64,000 bases of DNA from Amoebophrya sp. A120 (GCA_905178155.1 CAJINV010000001.1:15996142-16060141); one strand, 5' to 3'; counted from the stretch's first letter, positions 22,801 through 33,833 are shown. Numbers and translations: made by a program. Notes: generated by a model not told the origin, from the sequence alone.

Positions 22801-24608
22801 TCTGGTGTAGGGACGTTTTTACTCAGGATAAGCATCCCGATTCGTTCACTGCGGTGCATGGAAGAAGCTTTCGTAAAATTCGTCTCTGCCGGGACAACGT
22901 ACTTCAATAACCCGTCTTTCAGGCCCAGTTCGAAGGGCACCGGACTCAAGTTCCACACAACCAGGTCGTCGCTCGGGGCGCCGTCGGACGTTCCCTCGCC
23001 TGGCTCCATGTTGAAAAAGTCCGTCGACCGGTTCGCGGAAAACCGCCAGCCCAGATGGCGCACGATTTCCTGTAGCCGGTGCTCGGGCACCGCGTCCATC
23101 CACGATGGCAATGCGAAAGGAACATCTTGATTTGCTGCTTCTGCCTCGTCCAGCTTCTGCTTCCACAGCGGTATGGGGATTTCGTCCTTCATCACCGCTG
23201 AGATCAAAGATTTTGTATTTTTCCCCAGCGCTGGTACGGGAATAATTTCGTCCTTCTTCGCTGGGGAGGGTATGACTGATTCCCCGTTGCTTTCGTTTGC
23301 TCCCCCGTTTCTTGCTGTTTTTGCCCACGCAGATAAAAAATCGCTTGACGGTGGAGGTCTGGCCGTCTTGTTCTCGGTGGAAATGAAATCATCACTCTTA
23401 CCGGTTCCATTTCCTGCGCCTGCCCCAGTTGGTGAGGACCCCGAGTTCTTGTTTGATGTTGACGATCGCCTTTGTACTTCGCCATCTTCTGCTTGTTGTG
23501 CTTCTTCGTCGTGGTCCTCGCATTTCTTTTCCGCTTCTGCTGCAGTTTGGTTTTTCTTGGAGCTGTTCTGGAGTTCCTTCCTGAGGATGTTCATCACGTG
23601 CGAAATAGAGTTTTTCTTGCCGGCGTTAACAGATGGGTAAATGTATGGCGGATTAATTTCATTCTTATCCTGCTCTACTTCATCACTTCCGGCCTCGTCC
23701 TTCGCAGAAGTTTCGTTTCCCGGGGCGAAATCGTGGACCGAGGTCAGACGTGCGTGTGTCATGTACACGTCGCGAGACATGTCGGCGAGCGTCATGACCC
23801 GTGCGACGCCGTTTTCCAGGATTTCGAGAAGAAAATGGCTGCTGTTGCGCCGCGAAAAGGGAAACATCTGCAACAAATTTTCCTGTTGTTCTTGACCCGG
23901 CGTTGACGCAGGAGGTGTCATTGGTTCGAGAACGGTTCCTGTCGCCAGTGGAAAAGGAGAAGGTCTTGTCGCATTTAGTACCTGCGACAGGATCGTCCCT
24001 TGCCCTTCTTCTTTTTCTGAGACAGGATCTCCACTTTCACTCGTCGATGAATAAAGTGCTCCTGCAGCAGAAGAATTGATTTGCGTTGTGTCGTTCTGGA
24101 CGATGCTTCTCATTCGCGCGTTTTCTTTTCCAGTGCGTTCTTTCGGCACCAGCAAACGCATAACCTCGTTCGGCTTAATCTGCTGCGTCTCGCGAAAAAT
24201 CGCACTTCTCCCAACGGCAGCCGGAATCACGCGTGTTTCCCAGGTCCAAGAAGACTTCTCGGCAGTCTTCTTCTGCTTCTCATTTTCCTCTGCCTTCTTC
24301 TCAACAACCGAGGTCCTCGACGGCGTGGGAACTAAGCGCTGGATTGCGACGCTGGTAGGTGATTTGTTGACCACCCACATCGGCAAAGTTTCTTGCTTCG
24401 GAGTTGTTGGGAGACGCTTTTTCAATTCTTCCAGCAGGCGCCTCTGCATGTCCATGTTCCTTTGCGGGGGCATCGGCGAGGAGACCGACTCTTCCATCTT
24501 TCCCGGAGGACTTGGGTCGCTGCTCGCGGCACCAGACGTCTCGGCAACGGCTGAGGCTGTGCCTGGCAGTAAAGCTGCCAGCAGCAACACATATGAACGC
24601 GGACGCAT
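19825..24608 (-). CDS. secreted prolyl 4-hydroxylase-like 2OG-Fe(II) oxygenase, 6 exons
   Basis: The spliced model is exons 22831-24608, 22243-22546, 21225-22023, 20917-20968, 20500-20590 and 19825-20232. The sum is 3432 nt (1143 aa) with no internal stop. It starts with a signal peptide (MRPRSYVLLLAALLPGTASA) and then about 550 residues of charged, Ser-rich sequence with many N-glycosylation sequons. The C-terminus is the hydroxylase: QYLNYPVGYEYKPHCDEEHC gives the HxD iron ligands, and TRHAACPVLEGVKTTVTQWM gives the distal His and the 2-oxoglutarate-binding Lys. Family knowledge predicts hydroxylation of proline in secretory or cell-wall proteins. Four of the five introns are TIR/TSD elements of four different families; the fifth (22024-22242) is GT-AG. 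Removing each element with one TSD copy rebuilds the conserved motif, which is the best evidence for the model. Confidence 0.88.
20238..20499. mobile_element. introner, family D, in hydroxylase gene
   Basis: The 262-bp element has imperfect 26-bp inverted ends: TATGGCGTTCTCAACTGTTA on the left and the complement of TACGGAGTTCTCAAACGTTG on the right. TSD GGGGT lies at 20233-20237 and 20500-20504. Its removal restores NYP|VGYEYKPHCD in the active-site region. Confidence 0.85.
20596..20916. mobile_element. introner, family C, in hydroxylase gene
   Basis: The 321-bp element has inverted GGAAAAATCCCCCC(A/T)CCCC ends. TSD CGCAC lies at 20591-20595 and 20917-20921. Its removal gives VRTV|RERLFEAARR in frame. 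The right end lacks the terminal TTCTGATA that the left end carries as TATCAGAA. Confidence 0.85.
20974..21224. mobile_element. introner, family B, in hydroxylase gene
   Basis: The 251-bp element has inverted ends around ATGTCTGGGTCTGGAAG, starting TATCAAGTG and ending CATTTGATA. The flanks ACGTG and AAGTG are a one-mismatch TSD. Its removal gives NYT|SYQSHPTDATF. Confidence 0.85.
22024..22242 (-). other. canonical GT-AG intron in hydroxylase gene
   Basis: The 219-bp intron has donor ACG|GTATGC and acceptor TTTTTTTGCTTGGATAG. It joins DDQVT to NEVNTSS in phase 0. It has no TIR or TSD and is a useful internal contrast to the introners in the same gene. Confidence 0.8.
22552..22830. mobile_element. 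introner, family A, in hydroxyl­ase gene
   Basis: The 279-bp element has about 30-bp inverted ends (TATCCTGAGTAAAAACGTCC on the left, its complement on the right). A perfect TSD AGCAT lies at 22547-22551 and 22831-22835. Its removal gives RIGML|RFSASAAGY. No register across the TSD offers GT-AG. Confidence 0.9.
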
Positions 24609-25408
24609 GGTCGCTTCGAATCGACAATTTGTGATTCTGCTCGTTCGGGTAACTTCGACGGTAAATGCGACTATCGGAGATGTCGTACTATTAGCATTAG
24701 CAGGTTTTTCCGATTCTCTGTCTCAAAACGTAAGACGACTATAATGGATTGCTCTAATTTTCGTGTGAGAACAGCAGAGAAACAACGAAGAAGTGCAAAA
24801 CAAATGAAGTCGAAAAATTGATGGCGACAAAGTGGCGGCGAAGAACGAAACTGTAGTCACTCAATCTACTAAATACCGTCTTGCGATGCGAAACGATTAA
24901 GATACGGGCAAGAAACGAGGCGTCGATTCTCGATTACAGAGCCGTAACATTGCTCAGGAAAATAATGTGCGTACGTAGGCGATTTTTTTCCCGTTGCACC
25001 ACGACGATTGCGCCGACGAAAACAATGACAATTTTGATTCAGCCACTTGGTACACTACCTAATATGGTGGAACACGACCTGTGAAAGATGTCGCCACGTT
25101 GAGGAGCCCTATGCTCCTTGTCCTTGATGTCTTTCTTTGTTTTTCTTTTCATAATTATTGTTCTGTGTCGCTTAAGGGACTTGTCGCTTGATTTGGTTCG
25201 CTACTGCTGGAACGCTTCCAGCAAATCTGTTCGTTTCCGCGAAAGAAGCACGGCGATTCTTGATAATCGTATGTGTTACTGTACTTTTGCGCGTCGGCAG
25301 GGAGAGGGTCAGGGAAATTGAGTGTCGTCACTCATGAGTACAAAGGTTACCAACAGTGAAAGTGGGACGACCACTTCGCATCCCCACAAAAATTTTCGAC
25401 ACACTACA
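24609..25408. other. intergenic between hydroxylase 5' end and CPSF1 stop
   Basis: About 800 bp without a supported gene. The hydroxylase promoter is presumably here. No TATA-like copy of the 33.1-kb module was seen. Confidence 0.45.
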
Positions 25409-28400
25409 CTAGAATGGTTCAATTCCTGTCGCCTCCTCCACGTGCTTCCGCAAGGTGTTGAGCGGAATCTGTATCCTGTCTGCGATCGCGGTTTGCAGCG
25501 GTAGGGACAGAAACAAAAACAGGTTCAGCAGCGCGCCGTCCTCCAAATTCTTCCGGTAGTGGCCTTGGAAGTAAGCCGGGCATCGCTTCAGAAACGGGTT
25601 ACAACCGGCGGAAAAGGGAAGTTTTTGGACCAACACGGAGCATAACGTGTTGAGAATGCGAAACTTCGAGTCGGTGAGGCTGTAGAGCGCCGTCATGCTC
25701 CCATCGTGCCCGCCGAAAAACACGCCGCCAAACCGCCGGCCGCGCACCGTCTTCTCCAGTCGCTCGATCGCCCGACAGGTGGTCCCGAGGTAAAAACTGG
25801 CGCTGGTCCTGAGAACGCGATCGCCCTCCTTGCCGTCCACCAAATTGGGAAAGTACTGGAAGAGGTGAAGGTTGCCAGCCAGGTCAGCCGCGACCAAGCC
25901 GAGCGTGCTCTGGTCCAGGATGAAGTTGGTCGCAAGCACCGGGACCTGGCTCCCGTTATTCTCTCCGCCGAGCTGTCGTTCCTTGTTAATCAGGGAAACA
26001 ATGCTGTTGCCCGAGCAAGCAGACCGAGCCAACCTGCAGTTTTTGGTGGAGAGTTATTTGCTTTTGCTTTCCACGAACGCATAGTGAACAAACCTAATCT
26101 TCAGCTTCGTTCGGCGGGGGGATCAGAAATAGGCCCAGCAGGGCGTATCCTTCAATATGACACAGCCAGTGGGAAAAAAGCACTTCAAGATGAATGATAC
26201 AAATCTTTTATACCTCTCGAGCTTCCGCACCGGTTTCATACCGGCGCCGGGCTCCTCAAACCAGCGCAGCAAGTCGACTCCGTTGTGCAGATCACCGAGA
26301 AGGATGTACTTGTTCTTCACAATGGTCAGGCTTGTGATGCAGAACCCGCTATCGTGGAAAGCGACCAATTGCAGCGAGCCCGCATCTCGGTCCCACCTAA
26401 TCAAATCGTTTAATTTTTTGATGACAAAACAACCCTGCATGAAGACAATTCGTAAGGAGGCACAGTCTTCCTGCACCACCAACATGCCAAAACGTCGACC
26501 TAGTCAACAAGGACAGTACTAACACGTACCTATGTAAGCAGAATCGGTGCCCGCAGGAGTACGCCAGCAAGTCCTTTCCGCATGGCTGCATGCAGAGAAT
26601 GGGTCCCTTTACGCGTTTGGAAAAGATCGGCTCTGAACTTTCCGCAGCGGCTAGCTTTATACTCACATCGGCCGACGGGGAGCCATCACCGGTCGCTTCG
26701 CCTTGCTCTCCCTGATTGAAGGTTTTTGATCACGATGTAGGTTTGGAGATTGAGTTCGAAATTGATATTACTTTTCCTTTTGCATTTGCTTTTTCTTTCT
26801 GAAGTCGTCGCGCATTCCTTTTTGTTTTTGCTTGGAGAACCAAAAAGCACCTCCTTACCTTTGCTTTCCCGGTGCCTCTATTTGGATCTTTGGCCCGGAA
26901 GAGCAGCACGCGGCCACGACAAATCGCGTCCTCCCCCAGGTTGATCGACGTGCCGACGCAGAGCACGCTTTCGTTGCTTCCGAGCCCGGAAAACTGACAC
27001 CAATCCATGCAGACGACGGCTTCGTTGTCCGCTAAGGCGTAGGAAAAATTCAGCGGCAGAATACTGGGATTCGTCAGCTCCGAGGGGTCTTGGACAAAGC
27101 AGACCTGGGAAATGTTTTTGTGTGCATCAAGAATTTTCAACAAACATTCGATCATCATGAAAACACTTGTAACTGCTCGCAGGAGCACGCCAGCGACTGC
27201 AAAGACAGTTCCTTTAATACCTGCACCTCATACCGCTGGACGCGTCGGGACACAGAGCGCTTCTCTTCTTTCACGACAGTCGTTGTGACGACCTGCGATT
27301 CTTCCTCGTCGTCCTCCTCTGGCTCCTCCTTGACCTCCGGCTGTTGCTCCGTCGTGGCCGCCGCCGCTTCTCCTGCCGCACCCTCGACCGGTAGTTCGGG
27401 TTCGATCTCTGGCAGCGCGGCGTTTAGCGTGGCGTCCTCTTCGACCAAGTGGTGGACGCTGTCTAACGCGCGTTGTTCGATAATCGTTTCCGTGGTCGCG
27501 ATGGCGCACAACCGGGAGACCGGGTCGACCTTGGTCAGAACCGGGGTCTTCTCCAGCGTGAACATCGTTCGTAGCACCGGCGCGTAGAGATCGACGTGTC
27601 CGCTTAACGTGTGAATCTCGCCTTCATACACGTCCATGGAGGAGAATTCCCCCTCACCGAAGGAAAAGTCCCCGCCGTCCACGGGAGCTTTCGGAACTTT
27701 CACCTGCTTTTTCGCCAGACCAAACAGGCAGAGTTGCGCGGGCTGGTCTGCTTTGGAGGCGGCTTTGCTGTTCTCTCGGTTGTTCCCTGCGGTGTCACCG
27801 GCTATCGCATCACTGTCCTCTTCGTTCATTTCCTCTTCCTCGTCGTCAATGAAAAGTGCGGAACTGTGGAACGGCTGGACATTTAGCAGCTCCTTCCTTC
27901 CTGGGTGGAGATACGTCCGATTTCCCTCCGAGAAGATAAACAGCGGTCCGTTCTGCCGTGTGCACCACCGATCGACACAAACGCCGTTGCCCACGCCGAT
28001 GGGAAAGATTCGGAGCCGGGGCTTGTGCGTTTTTCGCACTTGGTACGTAAACCTGATATTTTTTCATGTAGACACGATATCGTGGTCTCATCATCTGAAT
28101 ACGCATGCTCGTCCAGCAAGAGCCTATGATGTTGTGTCATATTAACTTCTGCTGCTCAACATTTTAGCTCTAAGTGCCCAGAGCGAAAACTGAAGTGCTT
28201 CGCACGACTTAAGTAGCCTGAGTGCAACATCGCAAGAACTACGTGCTCGGCGCAACTTAGCTATCCCAGTCTCAGTTGCGCGCACGAGGTGAGCTCAGTT
28301 GCGCACGACTTTGTGTGTTCGAGGTGGTGGTGGCCCTGGTCGCACCATATAATCGGTCTTTACAAAACTGTCGTGAGCACTAGATAAAGAAGAGCAAAAA

Positions 28401-31400
28401 CTGTACTTGTGCGTGACTAGTCGGAAGTTGTAGGGAAACGCTTCGGTTTGGTCCGGGGTGTTCCGAAAAGCGCGGTACACCAAGACTGGACGGCCCTCTT
28501 GCAACAACACCAGGGTCGGCCCCGCGTCGCCGGTCGCGAGGCTCATGTCGACCAATGCGACGGCAAGCATTTCAGGCGTCGCGTACTCGGTGTCCGCAAA
28601 GTCATTCCCATCCGTCGCGGGGGTGGCCACGCACCGCGCCCGATCCTTTTTGGAACTTACCGCGCTCGTGGTCCCCGAGAGGATGGATCGGAGCAGGCAA
28701 ACGCCCTGATCGATGTTCGGAACCGAAAAGACCTCGAGGAGTTCGGCCTGGTTTTTCGGCGTATTCATCAGCTGAAAAATCTTCAAAAACCGTTTCCGCT
28801 TCGGTCCCCGCTGCTGGTGTTGTTCCTGTTCGGTCGCAGTGCTCACTTTCTCCGTGACGGCGACCAAGAAATCGTCGTTGTAAAAGTTCGCTGTCAAGAT
28901 GTCTCCGTGCTCCGCAGCGTCGTAGGTGAGATTGTGAATCACGCCGCCCCGGGACACCGGGTCAAAATCCAGTTCCAGCAAGTGCATCCTTTTCGTACCG
29001 TGCTCCAAAACGACCAAATGCTTTCCACTGCCGCTCGCAAACACCTGCGCGTCCGCGAACCTGCGGCTTGCGTCCTCCGGATTCAATATTGCGGCGTTTT
29101 CGTACTCCGGATCCGTACCAAACACGTCACTGGCCGGCATGGAAACCAAAGGCTCCAGCGCGACCGGGTCTACGACGAACAAGTCGCCGCTCTGCAGCAT
29201 CACCCAGTACGCCCCGTATTTGAGAATCCCGCCGCAAAACAGCAGCTGCTTCTCGCAGAGGAAGGAGTTGGGTAACTCGCGGATGGTCACGGTTCCGCCC
29301 TCTTCCTGGGCGGCCACGTCCAAGACCAAGTTCTTCGTTGATTCTGTCGACACAACAAGGTACTTCGTCTCTTTTGTTGAGAAGGAGGTTTTATTGTTTT
29401 GCTCAGTAGCAGAATCACCATTCTTTGGTGTCGCGTGGTCCTTCTTTCTCCTTTTCGTCGCTGGTTGCTGGTGCGCCGCCGGATGTTGAGCAGAAAAGCT
29501 GGAATCAACATTTTGCTCCACAAAAAGTGGTAGCGTCCAGCTATCGGACAACACATCAGGCGGAAGTTGAAACGACACCCGGGCCTCGGTTGGCACCTCG
29601 GCGTGGACGCAGTTCAAGTGGCTGTGCTGTTCCCCAAATCCGGTCACCGCGACGAAGCCAGGCGTCCAATTTGCCCCGGTGCCCCGCTGGTCGTTCAAGT
29701 TGACCCCGATCGTACTGACCGACCGTAACCGGCCGAGGTTCCTGGTATCCGTTTTGCGCATCTTGAACACAAACGCATCCGTGGTGCGTTTCTTTTTCTT
29801 CTTTGCCACGACCTGCTTCTGGCTCTGCTCCTTCTCCATGTCGGTTGCCAGATCTTTCAACATCCGCAGATGCTGCTGTGGGTCCCAGGCATCCGGCTGA
29901 TCCACGTAATCGCGGTTGTCGACCTTCGTCAGATATTCCAGCTCCTCCTCCGGCTTCAGCTGCAGACCGGTAGGCTTGCTGTTCATCGGCAGTAACTCGT
30001 CAGGATCCACCTCCGCACTGCTCGTACTCACGTTCGGCTCCATCTCGACCAAGATCTGCGACCCGGAAGCGCTACTGGTCAGGTGTAAAAATTTCCCGCC
30101 GAAAAAGCACAAGGAGTCGAGCGCGTGGCCAAGCAGCGGGTCGGAGGCGGGGCCGAAAATCGTGATTTGTCGCCACACAAAGGTGCAGACCGAGGACGCG
30201 GAGAGGTGGTGTCGCTGTTTGTTCAGCAGTTTCGGCTGGGGGGACTGCTGCGGGCTGGGCATGCGCGGGGTGCGCTGCTGCAGGCTGGACATGGTTTGCT
30301 CCACGATGTCGCAGATGTAGAGCGCGCCATCTTGCAGCGTGGGGTGGGTCAACAGGACGAAGCTGTCGTGCTCCGGCACTTGGGCGACGGAACAGTCCGT
30401 CATGTCGAGGTTCAGGGCGCAGTTCTCCTCGACCACGTTGTACGGGAAGAGGTCTGGGTCGTCCACGAGCAGCCCGTTCTGGTGCGTGATTTGCGCGGCC
30501 ACGTGGTCCTCGTCCAGCTTGTAGTTGCCCGCGAAGGCGAGCGCGTAGGAGGACAGGATGCAGACGCCGGACGGGAGCGGGAGGAGTCTGCTCGCGTTGA
30601 AAAAAAAACCGGCGCCCTTGGACAGAATCGCGAGCTCTTCCGTTCGGAGAAACAGCGAGACGACGAAGAGAACGGTGGAATTCCGACACTTTGCCATGTC
30701 CATGGCGGTGCCGGGCCCCGTGCGCCCCACGACCGCGAAACAGGGCCTTGTCAAACCCTGGCTGGGGAGGAAACAGACGTCGTCCGCTGTGTAGACGCGC
30801 AAACTTTTGCTGAAGTTCAACACAAACGCCTTCTCCTGGAAAAACGGCTGGCAGTCGAAGTATTCCGCTTCGTGGAGGTTTTGCTGCTCCTCCGCCTTTC
30901 CTTTGCCCTTGTTCGGGTCCGGCTTCGAGGGGGGAGCGCTCGCGACGAGCCGGCTCCTTCCTGTGAAGAAAGGTGGAGTGAGTAGAACTAGAAGTGGGAG
31001 TAGGTGCATAAACTGTATAAGTTCTCTGATGGAATAGCTGCAAGATCATGTCTCATCAGAAGATGCTTTACTCTAGAGATGTCGATATCCAGACAGAGAA
31101 CGAATGATTTACGCATAAACATCAAACTTGAAATTCTACCTCCACCTAAGTTTGTCTATCAAAAGAACTGGAAGCTGCACCACGACAAATTATCACTTAC
31201 CCCGCTTTCCCCTGCCTTTACTTGTTTGGCCGAACTTCGTAGGTTATCAAATGCAAATATGTCTGGGTCTGGAAGATCTTGAGGTGTGTCATGCTTGTCT
31301 GGCATGACCAAAAAGTTTGTGATGCGTGTCCAAGAAGAGACCCTTTTGCCTGTCATGCAAAAATGCAGTTTGTCATGCAAAAAACGCACCACAAAGAAGC

Positions 31401-32403
31401 GCAGATATTTCACATGCTTGCCTGTGCATTACAGAGCATTCACTATTCCCAACGCAGCATTACAAGTTTCCAGACCCAGACATTTTTGCGTTTGATATAG
31501 GTACGGGCACCGGGTCCTCGCTGATGTTGACAGCCAGTAGGGCGTCATCGAAAATTGTGAACACCACGCAATGCACCGAGTCCACCTGCACCATAAGACA
31601 CCTCTCGTTCGGGTCTACGTGCACCTTTAAGCACAAAGCATCCCGCCGCAAGCTCGGTAACCCGCGGCTCAGGTGCAGAATGTGGGTGGACAACGTGCGG
31701 AAGGAGCTGAATTCCGGGGCAAATTGCAGCACCGAAAACCTCACATCCGTTGACGCCGACGCGGTGCGAAAAAACAGCACGAGGAGGTTCTCGTCGCCGA
31801 ATTGGGAGTGTTTAAACGCGGTACTCGCGTACGCCGGGCGGTCGAACAGGGTAAGACTGGCATGCAATTATGGAAGCGTCAGGATCGAAATCGTCAAAAT
31901 CGAAAAACTTGTGATGCATAAAATGTAGAGCACTGAAGGCCTGTATTGGGGAGCAGGCATATGAGGCCGATTGTAAGCCTGCTTAGGGGTATGCAATGTG
32001 CTGCCAGAGTAGCATGACAGGAGCAGTCTTCTTCCCCCAAACAGATTGACAAGCTGGATTTTGGTGCTCCCGAAATTTGTCATGCGCCACTTGAAAACTG
32101 AGGCTCCAACTGACAGCGATTTTGTGCATCACAAGTTTTTCGATTTTGTCAATTTCGATTCTGACACTCCCATAGCAATCTGGTGGAGGTTGTTGTAGAC
32201 GAGGACAATTCGACATCGTCTTTATTGGCAGTGGAGGAGGAACTACTGCTGCTGGAGGTAGTACTTCTTTGGTTCGGCAGCGTTACCACCTCAATCAACT
32301 CCACGACGGTCCCGCGAATGACGATACTGCGGTCACTCCCGAAGGGGAGGCAGTAGTCGACACATCCCGGGTCGCTCAGCTGTTGCAGTACGCCACACGA
32401 CAT
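25409..32403 (-). CDS. CPSF1: CPSF160 / CPSF1, cleavage and polyadenylation specificity factor subunit 1, 9 exons
   Basis: This is the large beta-propeller scaffold of the mRNA 3' end processing complex. Exons are 32175-32403, 31498-31863, 31201-31239, 28406-30960, 27167-28021, 26859-27104, 26530-26711, 26214-26396 and 25409-26033. The sum is 5280 nt (1759 aa) with no internal stop. The C-terminal CPSF_A part is the clearest match: CRGRVLLFRAKDPN, SKRVKGPILCMQPCGKDLLA, DSGFCITSLTIVKNKYILLG, LGLVAADLAGNLHLFQYFPN, FGGVFFGGHDGSMTALYSLT and a C-terminal helical end near PLQTAIADRIQIPLNTLRKH. The protein is longer than the human one because of acidic, Ser/Gln-rich insertions. Five introns are GT-AG (62-240 bp). 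Three are repeat-flanked: 31869-32174, 31245-31497 and 28031-28405. The 39-nt third exon sits between an introner and a GT-AG intron. Confidence 0.9.
28031..28405. mobile_element. intron flanked by a 9-bp direct repeat in CPSF1, no clear TIR
   Basis: CTTGTGCGT occurs at 28022-28030 and 28406-28414. Removing the 375 bp between them plus one copy rebuilds FRLVTHK|PRLRIFPIG. The ends show no convincing inverted repeat, so this may be an old or atypical introner. Confidence 0.65.
31245..31497. mobile_element. introner, family B, in CPSF1
   Basis: The 253-bp element has ATGTCTGGGTCTGGAAG ends in inverted orientation and a perfect TSD TAGGT (31240-31244, 31498-31502). Its removal gives DPVPVP|TKFGQTSKGR. 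No GT-AG register exists. Confidence 0.9.
31869..32174. mobile_element. introner, family E, in CPSF1
   Basis: The 306-bp element has about 46-bp inverted ends containing TCGTCAAAATCGAAAAACTT. A perfect TSD GCAAT lies at 31864-31868 and 32175-32179. Confidence 0.9.
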
Positions 32404-32543
32404 TTTGGATAAGCTTCAGGCTCAGGTTGCTAAAAATGGATTGCGATTGTTAACTACGAAAAATCCTGGCTTTCAGTTTCAACTTCAAAGGAATAGTGCC
32501 AGTGGTGAATAAACCGTAGAACCTTCTTGCCGTGGTCCTCGCT

Positions 32544-32894
32544 TTAAAATAAACCGGAGGCGTCAATACCATAGTGTATACTTCTTCTACGTGCTAGGTC
32601 CGAATCTTGTTTAACAAAGCTGTACTCTTGACTTGTACTTCGTAAAACTTTTGATAGTGATGAAGTTCCGATACTTCCTGTACTAGCGTTCAGGAACTTA
32701 CTACACTGCGCGTCGCCGTCGCCTGCTTCAAAAAAAGAAGGTGTATTCCTCAAAAAGACAAACAGGTCTTGGAAAACGTCGGAACGCGAGACAAAGATCG
32801 GTAAAGTCTGATCGAAATCGGGATCATTAACCTTCAGTAGAAAACGGATCTGCGAGGCACTCGCTGCAGCAATCATGATCTCCGTCTGTAGCAT
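32544..32894 (-). CDS. hypothetical protein (116 aa) behind the TATA/leader module
   Basis: This frame has an ATG at 32894, inside the repeated leader module whose translation begins MLQTEIMIAA. After that the sequence is unique (ASASQIRFLLKVNDPDFDQT, then a hydrophobic FQDLFVFLRNTPSFFEAGD) and ends at 32544, only 140 bp from the CPSF1 start codon. A TATAAATA box lies about 230 bp upstream on the same strand (33121-33128). I do not recognise the protein. It may be a real short gene or a 5' exon spliced elsewhere; the promoter-like context is its main support. Confidence 0.4.
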   Translation of the reverse strand: MLQTEIMIAAASASQIRFLLKVNDPDFDQTLPIFVSRSDVFQDLFVFLRNTPSFFEAGDGDAQCSKFLNASTGSIGTSSLSKVLRSTSQEYSFVKQDSDLARRRSIHYGIDASGLF

Positions 32895-33070
32895 GGCACC
32901 ATCTTTGCCCGACGGCAGCGCTTAAATGATCTGCGCGCTACTAGCAAATGCAGTCCTAGAAAGAAACTTGTTGCAGCTCGCGCAACATCGTAAAACTAAT
33001 ATGATGAATAAGGCTTGCAAGTTGCTGTCAGTGACTTTGCCATTGCTTCAAAGCAACACGCCCACATTTT
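32867..33070 (-). repeat. leader/ATG module, long copy 1
   Basis: About 204 bp from GCAGCAATCATGATCTCCGT to AACACGCCCACATTTT. It is near-identical to 36696-36920, and only its first 30-60 bp recur at 33803, 34697 and 35607. On the minus strand it encodes the start MLQTEIMIAA. Confidence 0.8.
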
Positions 33071-33103
33071 TATTTACAACTGATGAGTGCCTTCGGCCCA
33101 AAA

Positions 33104-33180
33104 GCAGGCGCGGGCCCCTCTATTTATACACAGTGTTCGCATCAACACACTCGTTCTCGATCAACAATCGCGTGGGCTAC
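33104..33180 (-). promoter_or_regulatory. TATA-containing promoter-like module, copy 1
   Basis: This 77-bp segment is shared with 38055-38131 with few differences. On the minus strand it reads GTGTATAAATAGAGGGGCCC, a textbook TATA box followed by GC-rich sequence. It lies upstream of the leader module copy at 32867-33070. Confidence 0.6.
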
Positions 33181-33314
33181 CCGGATGCGCCCCAACCAAA
33201 ATCTAGAAGTAGAGACCTGCGCTCACTTCCGTGTATCTCCAAAGGCATCAAGCCTTGCATGCAGCCAGTAGTATCAGGCTTTTTGTCCAGTTGGGTAAAT
33301 GCATTGACTTCGAA

Positions 33315-33800
33315 CGAGAAACTTGCTCCCAGCCAGCAGGGCAAGCCGTATCCTGCTGGCTAGCCGTATCCTGCTGGCTAGATGCATTCTCGTGTATTCG
33401 CGAAGTCGAGCCCGAAACTTGCATCCCGTCCCCGTGTATTCGTGAGGCCAAAACTTGCATCCAGCCAGGGGAATAAGGGTCATCCTGCTGGCTAGATGCA
33501 AGAACCCTCAGTGTTTTCAAACTAGAACCCTGCATCCAGCCAGCAGGGTAAGCGGGATCCCGCTGGCTACATGCATTCCCGTGTATTCGCGAGGCCAAAA
33601 CTTGCATCCAGCCAGGGGAATAAAGGCTTATCCTGCTGGCTAGATGCAACCCCAAGCATTTTCACACTAGGAACCTGCATCCAGCCAGCAGGGTAAGCCG
33701 CATCCTGCTCGCTAGATGCATTCCCGTGTATTCGCGAGGCCAAAACTTGCATCCAGCCAGGGGGATAAGCCTTATCCTGCTGGCTAGATGCAACCCAGAT
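33315..33800. repeat. complex minisatellite (GCATCCAGCCAG / CTGGCTAGATGC)
   Basis: About four degenerate, roughly 120-130-bp units are each built from inverted sub-blocks: GCATCCAGCCAGCAGG, its near-complement CCTGCTGGCTAGATGC, and TTCCCGTGTATTCGCGAGGC. Open frames here on both strands are repeat artefacts. Confidence 0.8.
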
Positions 33801-33802
33801 GC

Positions 33803-33833
33803 ATGCAGCAATCATGATCTCCGTCAGTAGCAT
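33803..33833 (-). repeat. leader/ATG module, short copy
   Basis: GCAGCAATCATGATCTCCGT followed by CAGTAGCAT is the ATG end of the module only. It abuts the minisatellite. Confidence 0.7.

Noticed and set aside
30125-30985. 286-codon plus-strand frame
   Set aside because: It is the shadow of the large CPSF1 exon, whose minus-strand reading matches the family.
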